Shown here piece by piece: positions 8,593 to 20,900 of a DNA stretch of 55,594 bases. Each line of letters opens with the position of its first letter. The first letter of the stretch is position 1. Made by a program: the position numbers and the translations under genes. The notes beneath the pieces are model-generated. The model was given only the letters and a program-made list of their open reading frames with translations, searched no databases and was not told the origin of the DNA. The stretch covers positions 35,304 through 90,897 of the forward strand of contig JAHDGK010000014.1 of assembly GCA_020627685.1 (NCBI GenBank), in the 5' to 3' direction. This stretch comes from Granulosicoccus sp. (GTDB lineage Bacteria; Pseudomonadota; Gammaproteobacteria; Granulosicoccales; Granulosicoccaceae).

Positions 8593-9792
8593 GTGCCCAA
8601 GAATGCTCTACAGCGTTTTATAAAACTTGAAGCTGCTGCCGGAATTTTACTCTTTCTCGCGGCAGCGGCTTCAATGATCGTCGCTAACTCTCCGCTGGCA
8701 GACTACATGTCGACTGCGTTAAATGCACGCGCTGCAGTCATTGTCGGGGCTTTGTCAATCGATAAATCTGTACTGTTGTGGATAAACGACGGGCTTATGG
8801 CTGTGTTCTTTCTACTGGTCGGCTTGGAATTAAAGCGTGAAGTATTAGAGGGCCAGCTATCGAATCGTAGCCAATTGGCTTTACCAGTGGTTGGGGCAAT
8901 TGGTGGATTCGCCATTCCAGCTCTTATTTTCGCACTCTTAAACTCTGGAGATGCCACCGTACTCAAAGGCTGGGCGATACCATCTGCAACCGATATCGCG
9001 TTTGCCTTGGGCGTTCTGTCTTTGTTCGGCTCGCGTATTCCGTTGTCGGTAAAAGTGTTTTTAGCTTCCCTCGCCATCATCGATGACCTTGCCGCCATCG
9101 TTGTTATCGCACTTTTTTATACCAGCGATTTGTCCGTCAACGCACTTGCCTTTGCAGCTATTGGCATCGTGGCACTGGTCACACTGAATATACTCAACGT
9201 GACGCGAATCGCGGCCTACATATTGGTTGGAGTGGTTATATGGATCGCCGTTCTCAAAAGCGGCGTGCATGCCACGCTCGCCGGGGTCATCGTTGCGTTG
9301 GCTATACCGTTAACGTCTAAACATTCTGTTTCGGGTGTACGGCCGGAACGTAAGGATTCTCCTTTGCGATCGTTAGAACATGCACTGCATCCTTGGGTTG
9401 GCTACGCCATCTTGCCCATCTTTGCGTTTGCCAATGCGGGAGTATCGTTACAAGGCCTAACTATGGAAATGCTACTCAACCCGCTCACTTTGGGTATAGC
9501 TCTGGGTCTGTTTCTAGGTAAACAGGTTGGCGTCTTCATTCCAATATGGCTAGGCATCAAGGCCAATTTGTTAAAGATGCCGGAAGGTGCCAACCTGCTG
9601 ATGATGTACGGTACTGCGTTAACAACAGGTATCGGATTCACCATGAGTTTTTTCATCGGCTCCTTGGCCTACGAAAACCTGGATCAGTCGTACGCCGATT
9701 CGATGAAGCTGGGCGTATTGGGCGGGTCTATGTTGTCCCTGGTGTTTGCCATCCTGGTGCTTTGGATTAGCACAAGGCGTCGTCCGGCTTAA
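8593..9792 (+). CDS. nhaA: Na+/H+ antiporter NhaA
   Basis: A 399-residue inner-membrane antiporter with about twelve membrane helices; the length matches the family. The ion-binding pair is Asp164-Asp165 in 'AIIDDLAAI', and the 'TDIAF' motif with Asp133 forms the unwound helix IV. It exports Na+ in exchange for protons, for pH and salt homeostasis. The start is GTG with AGGAG about 12 bases upstream. It appears monocistronic; a 7-bp inverted repeat (CGTCCGG/CCGGACG, 9781-9801) overlaps the stop codon and could serve as a weak terminator before the convergent regulator. Confidence 0.97.
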   Translation: MPKNALQRFIKLEAAAGILLFLAAAASMIVANSPLADYMSTALNARAAVIVGALSIDKSVLLWINDGLMAVFFLLVGLELKREVLEGQLSNRSQLALPVVGAIGGFAIPALIFALLNSGDATVLKGWAIPSATDIAFALGVLSLFGSRIPLSVKVFLASLAIIDDLAAIVVIALFYTSDLSVNALAFAAIGIVALVTLNILNVTRIAAYILVGVVIWIAVLKSGVHATLAGVIVALAIPLTSKHSVSGVRPERKDSPLRSLEHALHPWVGYAILPIFAFANAGVSLQGLTMEMLLNPLTLGIALGLFLGKQVGVFIPIWLGIKANLLKMPEGANLLMMYGTALTTGIGFTMSFFIGSLAYENLDQSYADSMKLGVLGGSMLSLVFAILVLWISTRRRPA

Positions 9793-9801
9793 AACCGGAC
9801 G
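9781..9801 (+). terminator. Possible weak terminator hairpin at the nhaA stop
   Basis: CGTCCGG (9781-9787) and CCGGACG (9795-9801) are perfect inverted repeats with a 7-base AT-rich loop that contains the nhaA stop codon. There is no T-tract on the plus strand, so efficiency is doubtful. Confidence 0.35.
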
Positions 9802-9831
9802 GTCTTCATCAAGGTATAACGCGCCAGGTTT

Positions 9832-10650
9832 TTATTGCAGGAATTTACGTTCAACAGCTGCACGGAAAGTGCGGCTGACGGGCACCGTTCTTCCGTCGTT
9901 GAGTATGAGTTTCATTGATTGGCCCTGGATGTCAGGCTTTTCGACGGCTGCGTAGGACACCCAGTGAGATCGGTGTATTTGCATTCCAAGCTCATCAGGC
10001 AGCTGTTTAACCACGTCAGAAAATCGATAGAGGATCATTCTGGACTCCTCGGTCGTTATTATTTGTACATAGTGTTCTTGCGCCTCGACACTGCAAAGGG
10101 TGCCAGTGACCGGCGGATCTAAGGAGTCAAAAAACGCGGTAGCGGCCTGCTGAATACCGGTCGCCTTGCTTGTGTCTGACACCTCTACTGTGCTGGTATC
10201 CGTCTCAAGAGCACTATTAGTTTCGCCAATACTCAGGAGTCTGGGCAGCACTAAGAGCACACATAAAACCGCGTGGTTGTCGGACAGGTAGATAAGTTCA
10301 AAGGCAAATGCTTCGGCAGTTGACAGTTCCGTATTGGTATCGCCGTTAAAGCCCAATTCCGGTAGGCCCATAACCAGATCAAAAGCGGTAACTGCCAGAG
10401 TAAACGGGACAAGACTAATGACGATTGACAACGCCAACAACGCCCAAAAAGGCAACACTTTGCTTAAGTATCGCTCTGCAGCAAGCAACACGGCTATAAA
10501 AATGCCGGCCTCGGCAACAACGCGACAAATCCAATATAGGTAGTTGGCTGCAAAACCGAACTGGTTGTCGCTGGTGAGTTGGTGCGAGGCAATGAGCATC
10601 GCCGCGAGAACGGCTGTAGCCAGCACCCAAATGTCGGCTGTTTTTCTCAA
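9832..10650 (-). CDS. Membrane-bound LytTR-family transcriptional regulator
   Basis: A 272-residue protein with about four membrane helices in the first 155 residues and a LytTR DNA-binding domain at about 180-272 ('CSVEAQEHYVQIIT', 'IHRSHWVSYAAVEK', 'LNDGRTVPVSRTF'). LytTR domains bind direct repeats in promoters. Here the sensor is the membrane part rather than a receiver domain, so this is not a classical two-component regulator and no histidine kinase is adjacent. It diverges from the secreted lectin-like gene at 10868, which could be its target; that is inference. Confidence 0.85.
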   Translation of the reverse strand: MRKTADIWVLATAVLAAMLIASHQLTSDNQFGFAANYLYWICRVVAEAGIFIAVLLAAERYLSKVLPFWALLALSIVISLVPFTLAVTAFDLVMGLPELGFNGDTNTELSTAEAFAFELIYLSDNHAVLCVLLVLPRLLSIGETNSALETDTSTVEVSDTSKATGIQQAATAFFDSLDPPVTGTLCSVEAQEHYVQIITTEESRMILYRFSDVVKQLPDELGMQIHRSHWVSYAAVEKPDIQGQSMKLILNDGRTVPVSRTFRAAVERKFLQ

Positions 10651-10867
10651 AATAGTGTTCTTATCGGATATCTATTCATGCGTCATGAATGAATGGCAGT
10701 ATGTAACGGCATGAAAAATATAGCAATTATTAAGTTGTTCATGAAGCGGCTTTATCACGAGTGGCATTGATGAATCCGCTTATGAAAGACTCCAAACCAC
10801 GCTCTGAGTTCCTCAATAATACGGATCCCACGCGCATGCAATTGCACAAATAAAGAGGAAAATCATA
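10651..10867. promoter_or_regulatory. Divergent LytTR/lectin control region with palindromes
   Basis: ATTCATG-CGT-CATGAAT, a perfect palindrome with 7-base arms, lies at 10674-10690, 24 bases upstream of the LytTR start. A related TTCATGAA is at 10738-10745, and another copy flanks the other end of the lectin-like gene (11518-11525). These are candidate operators. An AAAGAGGAAAA ribosome-binding region precedes 10868. Confidence 0.45.
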
Positions 10868-11512
10868 ATGAAATTACCCGTACTGGCCACCCTTGGCCTG
10901 ATTGCCGCCACTTCACTGATCCCCGTTCAGGCGCAAGACACATCCATGAGCTTCTTCATCACCAGCGTCGGGTCCGGCAAGGGCGGTGACCTTGGAGGAC
11001 TAGAAGGCGCAGATGCCCACTGCGCGACGTTGGCAGAGGCTGCCGGTGTGACGGGTAAAACCTGGCGCGCCTACCTAAGCACACAAGAAGAGGGTAAACG
11101 CGGAGTCTCTGCAAGGGACCGTATCGGTGAAGGTCCGTGGATGAACGCTAAAGGTGAATTGATTGCCGCAAACCTTGATCAGCTGCACGTGTCTCCAAAC
11201 ATCTTCAAAAGCACCGCACTGGATGAAAGCGGAAATCTGGTTAACGGCCGGGGCGATATGCCTAACAGGCACGATATCCTGACTGGCAGTATGTCTGACG
11301 GCACCGCATTTTTCCCGCGGGAGACAGAAGACAGAACCTGCAGTAACTGGACGAGTTCAGGTGAAGGGAGTGCATCGGTGGGTCATCACGATAGACACGG
11401 CGGTGGCAACATTTCCTGGAATGCAGCACACAATTCACGTGGCTGTTCGCAGGAAGATCTGACGAAAACCGGTGGCGCAGGCTTGTTCATGTGTTTTGCT
11501 ATAGGCGAATAG
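10868..11512 (+). CDS. Secreted lectin-like (endostatin/C-type lectin-related) protein
   Basis: A 214-residue protein with a Sec signal peptide (cleavage after about 'PVQAQ', residue 22). The mature part opens 'FFITSVGSGKGGDLGGLEG' with 'ADAHCATLAEAAG' and 'TWRAYLST', a signature found in bacterial periplasmic proteins often named lectins for a collagen XVIII/endostatin-like fold. Paired cysteines (in 'DAHC', 'DRTCSNW', 'SRGCSQ', 'MCFA') suggest disulfides in the periplasm. Function is unknown. It diverges from a LytTR regulator and has a good ribosome-binding site. Confidence 0.7.
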   Translation: MKLPVLATLGLIAATSLIPVQAQDTSMSFFITSVGSGKGGDLGGLEGADAHCATLAEAAGVTGKTWRAYLSTQEEGKRGVSARDRIGEGPWMNAKGELIAANLDQLHVSPNIFKSTALDESGNLVNGRGDMPNRHDILTGSMSDGTAFFPRETEDRTCSNWTSSGEGSASVGHHDRHGGGNISWNAAHNSRGCSQEDLTKTGGAGLFMCFAIGE

Positions 11513-11948
11513 CGTTATTCATGAAAGATCTCATTACATAGATTTTCGTGCAGGGTGCAGTCCGATTATGGGCTGCTTCTCCCATCAAGCAAACTCACTT
11601 CAAAAAAATTAAGCATTTTTAGTCAGCATAAGTACGATGAAACAAATGTATTAATGAACCCTTTTTCTGATATCGCACATTAAGTTCATTCGTACGTATC
11701 GTGATAAACATATAGTGCATAGTGCAATGCACTCATAACACTTTGCACGTTAGTTTGCCCTCATTTTGTGCGTCCCAATTGGCAAATTGCGACACTTGCT
11801 GATTGGCTATTGATTTCCCGGAACACTCATTGCTATGAGGCTGGTTCGGGTTTGAAGGCCGTGCGCGTCAGTTAGCCGCAGAGCAGTTCTCAATTGATGT
11901 CCCGACCGTTAGCAATTTTGAGAATTTATAACCTGTGGGCAGTGCCGT
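11513..11948. other. 436-base intergenic region before the giant gene
   Basis: A weak stem GCAGTCC-N6-GGGCTGC (11557-11576, one G-U pair) may terminate the lectin-like gene. At 11712-11725 a 7-base tandem ATAGTGC x2 runs into the perfect palindrome AGTGCA-A-TGCACT (11721-11733), a candidate operator for the giant gene. A 27-codon stretch at 11839-11922 resembles a helix-turn-helix fragment but has no start. No convincing -10/-35 pair or strong ribosome-binding site was seen before 11949. Confidence 0.45.
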
Positions 11949-14900
11949 ATGCAAAACCGTTTTTTCTTGGTCGCTATTTCTAGTTGTCTGCGCGTTTCCA
12001 TCAAGTCTAGGCTGAAAAGCGCTTCGAAGAAACGCATCCAACCTCGTGCTGGGTGCGCTCGAAAAAAGTCTGTCGGAATAGCTGTGGCGCTGACACTTTT
12101 TTTTAGTGCACAATGGGTTCATGCAAACGGTGAATTAACACTTGGTGAGTACGGTCAGGGCGTTTTCTCTGGTACAGCACCCTTCAATACGACTGGTACA
12201 TGTACAGCGGCTGGAGACGACTGTAGCGATACAGATGTCCGTGTCAGAACTGCAGATGATATGCAGTTTTCTTGGTCGATTGTCTCTCAAAACATACCCG
12301 TCGGTGCTCCTGACATGTATGCGGTTATCCTCGAACAAACAATCTTTCCGTCGACAGACGCGGATATCCAATTCTCTAAAATTCCTGTTGCCTGTTTAGC
12401 GCCACCGGCAGGGGCAGGCGGCACGAATCCGCTGTCAGAAATAATCGAGAATTCAGATGGCTCGATAACACTAATGTGTAACCTTGGCAGTATGAGTAAC
12501 GGTGATCAGAAATCGTTCTCTGTCGATGTGAAGCCACTAACAACGTCTGCTAATAACTCGTCGTTTACTACAACGCAAAAAGTCTATGCGCTGGATGCAA
12601 ACGGTGTGCAGATCGTTAGCGATGTTCCCTACGTTAACTCCAATACTTACAGTATTTCTGCCGCGCCTGCCTGGGATGTCTCAACGAAACTTCAACCCTT
12701 ATATCGATCTACTGTATCAACTCAGGATGTAGGTACTGGAAGAGGACCCGAACCGGGATTTTATATGTACACAGCGATCGGAATAGGTGCTGTGGAGCAA
12801 ACAGCTGGTAAGGGTATTAGCGCTCTTACAGACAGCGTTAATTTTGATTTCGACCTCAGCGCTGTTAAAAGCGACGGTGTTACAGCGTTTCCTATTGAAT
12901 ATAAAATCGCGCATTGCTTACCAAATACATCTGGTTGGTCCAAAGCAGTTCACGGTGCCAAAGTCGATCAATCTCATATCCACTATGACCGATCCGTAGT
13001 TGATTCAGGCAGTTGTACTCTAGCCGGAGATGGCGTTACTGGATATAACATCACGATAAGTAACATGGACAGCTTAGGCACGCGCTGGCCCACAAGCACC
13101 TACAACGGGACCGATCTAACAAACGGGCCTTACTATGCAGCGGCCTATCGATTGGCCATCTTTGTGCCGTTCTCTGAAGTCGAGCGGGAAGATACAACTC
13201 CATTGTCTGGACAAGTGTTTGTTGGTAACTGTTTGAGTAATTTTGATCCAATAGATACGAACGGGAATTCGAATTTTGGAGCTGGCTTTGAACCTGGATA
13301 TAACAACTCAGCGATGCCAGATGGGTCGGCGTCGAATAATTGCAATTCTGGTGTTGAGCTGAAGCTGACAGCCAGCAACAGCTATTACATGCACCAGTTC
13401 TCAACAGCTACGGATACTGGGGGGTATAGCTGGGGGCCTTTTATTGATTATTACGACAGAAATAACGGTTCAATCGAACCCAATTTGTCTTACGTACCTC
13501 GTACATATTTGCAGAACACCGGAAGCGTCTCGCTGACTAACGCGGAAATTTGCGTAAAGTTTGATAACACTGTTAGTAAAATAACGGATAGAGGTAACAC
13601 TGGTGCGAGCCCAGGTACATATGCTTACAACACCGGCGGAGTTGGGGCTACGGCTTCTGAGTGGAAAATCGAGTATGCGAGTGGCACCATATCCAATGAT
13701 AATCCGCTTGATGGTGATGGAGATGGTAACTTTGATTTCAATGAGGCTACTAGTAGATATGAAGGAAACTGGGATGAGCTGAAGGCTTTCGATTGTAGCG
13801 CGCCGGGTTTAGTCTGGGATACTGATCCAACCGTGGTAGGAATAGACAATGTTAACTTGGTCAGGCTCAGCCCTGTTGTAAATACAACCGTCTTAGAATC
13901 TGCTGAGGCTGTTTATTTATTTACGCCTTTTGAGGCACGAGATACTTTTAACGGTGGCCCTTACGATTCGCAGGAAATACCACTAGGAACAATTCTGCCT
14001 GCATTCTTTGATACAAAAACTGACGAAACGACTTCAGGCACGTGGCGACAGAGCACTTACAATCCAATAACCACTGGTGGGCGAGGCTACAATGGGGATC
14101 GAATGGCGTTGGTCCGTGTACGAACTGCCATTGTAAATTCAACTGAAGAACCACTCGCGGCTGCGGGTACCATAGAATCCACGCTCGCAGGAAATTCTAT
14201 CGTATGGCGTTTGCAGCCGTCTGTGCAAACGGAAGCTGTAGGCGGGAGTGCGGGTGTCAACGTTGAAGTGGTTGATGTGCTTCCGGTGGAGCTTTCATAT
14301 GACCATGCCTGCACGATAAATCTAGCAGGAGGTGTTACGCCAACCTCCGTACAGTTCAATACCCCCAGCACCGGAAAAACGACTCTGAAATGGTCTTTGG
14401 GAAATCCTCAAAGTGGAACTACACTTGATCCAATTTTGTTCTGTACGAATTCGGAAGCGACTTCTCCTGATGGCACCCAAGCGACAACACAAGCCTATGT
14501 ATCTTCTGACAATGGCCTGAATTCACGAACAATGTCGCAGTCTGTTGAGTTGGCCCAAGTCGGAAATATTCAAGCAACAGCGAATGTAGATGTTACCAGT
14601 GACTTAACTGATGATAGCCAAGTTCATTCACTCAGATGGTATAACTTTTCAAGGGGTGTAGTTGTTGAAACGCCCACTATGATAAACGTTTTACCCCATA
14701 TCAATGACGATAGCAGTCTATCAAGTAGAATTCCTGCATCGAATTTTAGCGGTACATTAGAATTAGTTGCGGCGCCTACTGTGACGTTTTCCGATGGCTC
14801 CGTACCCACAGGTAGTGACCCGTTTGCTGAAATTGGTACTGTTTTTTATACCAATGAGACGCATGCAACCATCAATGATAATCCGAAAAGCAATTCAAGT

Positions 14901-17900
14901 AATTGGTGTGAATATAATGGTAGTACTTTTGTCAATCCCTCTATTGCAGGACAGTCATGCCCAAGTGGATTTTCAGAAGTAACTGCAATAAAACATGAGT
15001 CTAATTATGATTTGGAAGTAGATGGCGACCCTCGACAAGGGTTTCTGATGACTTACACCCTTCAAGCCTCAGGCAACGTGGAGGCAGATCAATATACAAA
15101 TATGTTTGGTGTAAGCTCAGTTACGCTGCCGCAGGAACAGTATGTCAAATCTCAGCGTAGCGTTGTCTATATATCCTCACATTCAATTGGTGACTGGGTT
15201 TTCGTCGATTTAAATAACAACGGTGTCTACAATCCCGGGGTAGATCTACCTGCGCCAGATGGAATAACAATCGAACTTAGAGAGTTTGATACAGGAAGTT
15301 TAGTTGCGACAACGGTAACAGCTGGCGGTGCGTATTTATTTGATCAACAAGCTCCAGGTGATTATTTTATTAGAATACCGGTGACCTTGTTTGCTAATGG
15401 TGTTCTTGGCTCTTGGACAGCTGCTATTAACGGCCAAGCAGCTAATGATGACCTTAACCATCTAGAAGATCACAATGCCATAGTCACCGGAAGCACAACA
15501 ACAACTGGTGTTGAAACTGACAGGATTACCATTTCTGCGTCAGTAGGTGCTGCGGGTCAGGCTCCATCAGGTGATGAACCTACGGGTGATAACATCATTC
15601 CAATCGCTGATAACTCAACTAATGATGATTTTTCAAATTTGACGGTTGATTTGGGACTGGTAAGCGGTGATGCAGATAAAGACGGATTGTTAGATGTATA
15701 CGAGTATGGAGATGGCGGTATAAATTCATTACGGGATACTGATGGCGATTCTATTCCAGATTATCTCGATGAAGATTCAGATGGCGATGGTGTCCCGGAT
15801 TTTATCGAATTTGGTGGAAATCCAAATGCACTAGCAGACAACGACGGCGATTTAATTCCAAACATCTACGATACGGATTCTGACAATGACGGGTTGTCAG
15901 ATGGCGATGAGTCAGGATTTTTGGGCCTTGATAGTGATGGTGATGGTATTCCTAATGAGTATGATGTTGACTTCACCGGGGGGAGCGATGCTAACGGTAA
16001 TGGTCTTGACGACGTTATCGAAAGTCTGGAATTGCTAGATAGTGACAACGATGGAATTACTAATCTATTTGATTTAGATAGCGATAATGACGGATTAACA
16101 GATCTCCATGAAAATTTTGGGTCTGATGTTAACGGAGATGGCCGGGCCGATAATTTCACAGATTCAAACCAGGATGGTATGGATGACTCTCTTTCTGCCA
16201 GTTCAGAATTAGTAGATACAGATGGTGACGGTACACCAAATTTTATGGATGCCGACTCCGATAACGATGGGATTTACGATATTGTTGAAGCCGGTGGTAC
16301 TGATGCTAATCTTGATGGAATGGTCGATGGGTTAATTGATTCGAATCAAGATGGATTCGATGATACGTTGTTTGCCACATCGCTAGTTGACACCGATAGC
16401 GACGATGATTCGATTCCAGACAGAATAGACTTTGACTCTGATAACGACTCAATACCAGATGCTATAGAAGTTTCCTTCTCTGGGTATGGGGACACGGATA
16501 ACGATGGTATTAAAGATCATTTGGATACGGATTCCGACAATGACGGAATTCTCGATGCTATTGAAAGTGGGATTACAAATTCTGATTCCGATTCAGATGG
16601 GATAGTCAACTACTTTGACATCGATATTGCAGCTGCTGGCGCTCAAGATACAAACAGGGATGGAATCACTGATGGCGCGCAACTCGTAGACACAGATTTT
16701 GATGGAATTCCTAACTATATGGATGTGGATTCCGATGGTGATGGGTTATCAGATTTATATGAAGGGACGGGCAATATTGATGGTGATGCCGAAGCGAACT
16801 ATTTAGATAGTAGTGACATCGGCTCCTGGGATTTCGACGGTGATGGAATCAGTAACGGCGCTGAGAGTTGTACAGTCTCTGGGTATGATGTCATGGAGGT
16901 TACCACTGCCGGAGTTGAACCGTCAGCTACATTGGTTAACGGAGTTAATCAAGCCACACTAGATTTCCGGTTTGAAGGTGGGGAGACATTTCGCTCATCT
17001 ACCATAGGAACCGATCGTTTCTCTATGTCCGAGCTATTGGCGTATGTCGGTACTTATTCAGTAGTATCTTCACAGCCCATGTTTAGCGTTGACATACTGT
17101 TTGATAATTTTGTTCCCGGCACTGAGTTTGGGAATTTCATTCTCACTTTGGCCGACGGTTCGGTAGTGAGCAATGCAGATTTTACTATATATCCTGACGT
17201 GATAAGTGCCAGCGCTCAACTTGGCGATTTTTCTGCTTTAGGAAGTAGTACGACAGCCTCCATGGTGAAGGACAGTTCTACTGGGGTTCATCGATTCACT
17301 GGAAATTCACCTACGAATCAATTTGGTGGGCGTATCAAACTGTTGAACAGTCACGAATCATTTGATGGTGTTGGAATTAAGTCGATCACCTTTGAAAAAT
17401 TCTCTGGAACTACAGATAACTTCACCGGATCGATCAGTGTTGCGTCCAGGTTTTACCATGGGGTTGATACTGATTCTGACGGTCTCAACGATTGCATAGA
17501 TGTTGATTCTGATGCTGATCTAATACTAGATTCGGTAGAAGGAGCCGTAGACACAGATAACGATTCCACGCCTGACTTTCGCGATTCTGACTCGGATGGC
17601 GACAACATACCCGATTCCATTGAAGGCAGCATAGACACAGATAACGACGGACTAAGAAATTCTATCGATCTTGATTCGGATGGGGATACATTATCTGATT
17701 TTGTTGAGTCTGCTAACGATACTGATAATGACGGTACACCAAACTACAAGGATCTTGATTCTGATGACGATGGCATTAGCGATTCTATTGAGTTAACACA
17801 AGACCCAGATTCTGATTCAGTACCTGCGTATTTAGATTTGGATTCAGACGGCGACGGTATCATCGACCAACAAGAGTCCTCAATCGATAGTGATAATGAC

Positions 17901-20900
17901 GGAACAGCTGACTTTCTAGACTTAGATTCAGATGGAGATAACATTCCGGATTCGCAAGAAGGTACAGGGGATCTAGATGCAGATGGTATCGACGATTATC
18001 TCGATGATGATGTAGATGGCGATGGAATTAGCGATTCGTTAGAGGGAAGTTTAGACAGTGACAACGATGGAGTACCGAATTATCGTGATGGAGATTCTGA
18101 TGGAGACGGAATATCAGATTTATTGGAAAGCACTGTCGATAGCGACAATGATGGTATTCCCAATTACCTCGATACTGATAGCGACAATGATGGTATTAAC
18201 GATTTTGTAGAGAGCGCATCTGATACCGACTCCGATGGAGTTCCTAACTATCTCGATATAGATTCGGATGGCGATGGTATCAACGATGTCCTTGAAGGTT
18301 CTCTCGATTCCGATAACGACGGTATATTAAATTCATACGATATTGATTCAGATGGTGATGGAATCTCTGATCTTATTGAAGGAACGACTGACACCGACAA
18401 TGATTCAATACCAAACTACCTCGATACTGATAGTGACGCTGATGGTTTATTAGATTTAAATGAAGGCCGTGCTGATACAGATTTAGATGGTCAAGCGGAC
18501 TACCTTGATACTGATAGTGACAATGACGGCGTGTCTGATGAGTTAGAAGGTTCAACAGATACCGATTCAGACGGTATTGCCGATTATTTGGATACTGACG
18601 CAGATGGTGATGGGATCCCGGATATTGATGAGGGTGTTCTCGACACCGATAACGATGGTACACCGAACTATAAAGATACAGATAGCGATAATGACGGTCA
18701 CGGCGATGCGGCTGAAGGTGTCGTAGATTCCGATGATGACGGTATTGCTGATTACTTAGATACAGACAGTGATAACGATTCTATTCCAGACAGTCTTGAA
18801 TCTTCTAGTGATTCCGATAATGACGGTTTGGCGGATTACCTAGATACCGACAGTGACGAAGATGGTATTGGCGATTCAGTAGAGGGTACTGCGGATAGCG
18901 ACTCAGATGGAGTTGCAAACTATCTTGATCTTGATAGCGATGGTGACGGAATTCCTGATGCGGTGGAGGGTGCGGGTGACCTTGATGGTGATCAGATTGC
19001 TGACTATCTAGACTTAGACAGTGACAATGATGGTATTTCGGATAGTGTTGAAGGATCAGGAGATAGCGACGGTGATGGTATTGCCGACGCGATTGATGAA
19101 GACTCTAACGGAGACGGTATCCCTGATGTGGCGCTGGGCAATGATGATTTGGATAGCGACGGGATTCCAGACTATCTGGATGGTGACATTGATGGTGACG
19201 GAATTGCCAATGGCGCTGAAGGTACGGTTGTACCGGCTCAGGATGATGATGGTGATGGTATCCCGAACTATGCCGACACTGATAGTGACAATGACGGAAT
19301 CCTAGATAGCATTGAGGGTACGGCAGATGCTGATGGCGATGGTATCGCTGATGCTCACGATACTGACAGCGACAACGATGGAATTCCTGATGCAACAGAA
19401 GGCAGCTTCGATTCAGATGGCGATGGCATTCCAAACCATGTTGATACTGACAGTGACAATGATGGAATCCTAGATAGCACTGAATCCGTAGGCGACTCTG
19501 ATGCAGATGGTGTTGTTGATTACCTTGATGCCGACAGTGACAACGATGGAATTAATGATATCGACGAAGGATTTGTGGATACTGACGGTGATGGCCTGGC
19601 GGATTACATTGACAGTGACAGCGACAATGACGGTATTCCCGACGGGATAGAGGGTAGTGGAGACGCGGATGGCGATTCAATTCCTGACTACCTTGATTTA
19701 GATAGCGACAACGATGGTATTCCTGACGAAATAGAAGGAGCAGTTGACACTGACGGCGATGGCCTTGCAGATTCTGTGGATGCAGACTCAGACGGTGATG
19801 GGGTTTTAGATGAGTTTCTAAGCAGTGATGACCAAGACGGTGATGGTGTTGCAGATTACCTAGATAACGACGTTGATGGTGATGGCATATTCAATATCGA
19901 TGAGGGTTCCATAGCTCCACCAGAAGATTCAGACGGTGACGGAATTCCGAACTATTCAGATATGGACAGCGATAACGATGGCGTTCTCGATGCCGTTGAA
20001 GGTAACACTGATTCTGATAGTGATGGGGTGGCAGATTTCTTAGACTTGGACAGTGACGGTGATGGTATTTCAGATGAGCTTGAGACATCGGTTGATACCG
20101 ATGCTGACGGAATCTCTGACTATATTGATTCGGATTCTGATAATGATGGAATCTTGGACTCGCTCGAGGGCGCAATTGATACTGACAATGATGGCATCGC
20201 AGATTATCGTGATCTTGACAGTGATGATGACGGACTCGGTGACGCAGCGGAGGGGCTCGTAGACACAGATGGTGATGGAACAACGGACCGCTTAGATAGT
20301 GATAGCGACAACGATGGTATTCCTGATCTCCTTGAGGCCGCCGGTGATACTGATGGTGATGGGCTGCAGGATTATCTAGATACAGATAGTGATGATGATG
20401 GAATACCCGATAGCGTGGAAGGTCTGCTCGATACAGACGGTGACGGAGCTGCTGACTATCTCGATGGAGATAGTGATGGCGATGGAATCCAGGATTCGGT
20501 AGAGCAAGACATCGATTCAGATGGCGATCAAATACCGGACTATCTAGACACTGACAGTGATAATGATGGTATCCCTGATAATGAGGAGGGTGCTGGGGAC
20601 TCTGATGGTGACGGATTGTCAGATGCCATAGATACAGATTCTAATGGTGACGGTATTCCTGATGCCGCCTTAGGCACTGATGATCTCGATGGTGACGGCA
20701 TTCCAAACTATCTTGATGCTGACATTGATGGCGATGGATTGGCCAATGGTGCTGAGGGTTCAGTCGTCCCAGCGGAGGATAGTGATGGAGATGGTATTCC
20801 TAACTATGCGGACACTGACTCTGACAACGATGGAATTTCTGACGAGTTAGAACGGAATGGTGATGCCGATGGTGATGGCATTCCCGATTCGCAAGACACC

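Noticed and set aside
11839-11922. 27-codon stretch resembling a helix-turn-helix ('ARQLAAEQFSIDVPTVSNFE')
   Set aside because: It has no start codon in frame (a stop lies directly upstream), no ribosome-binding site and is too short; it may be a relic but cannot be supported as a gene.
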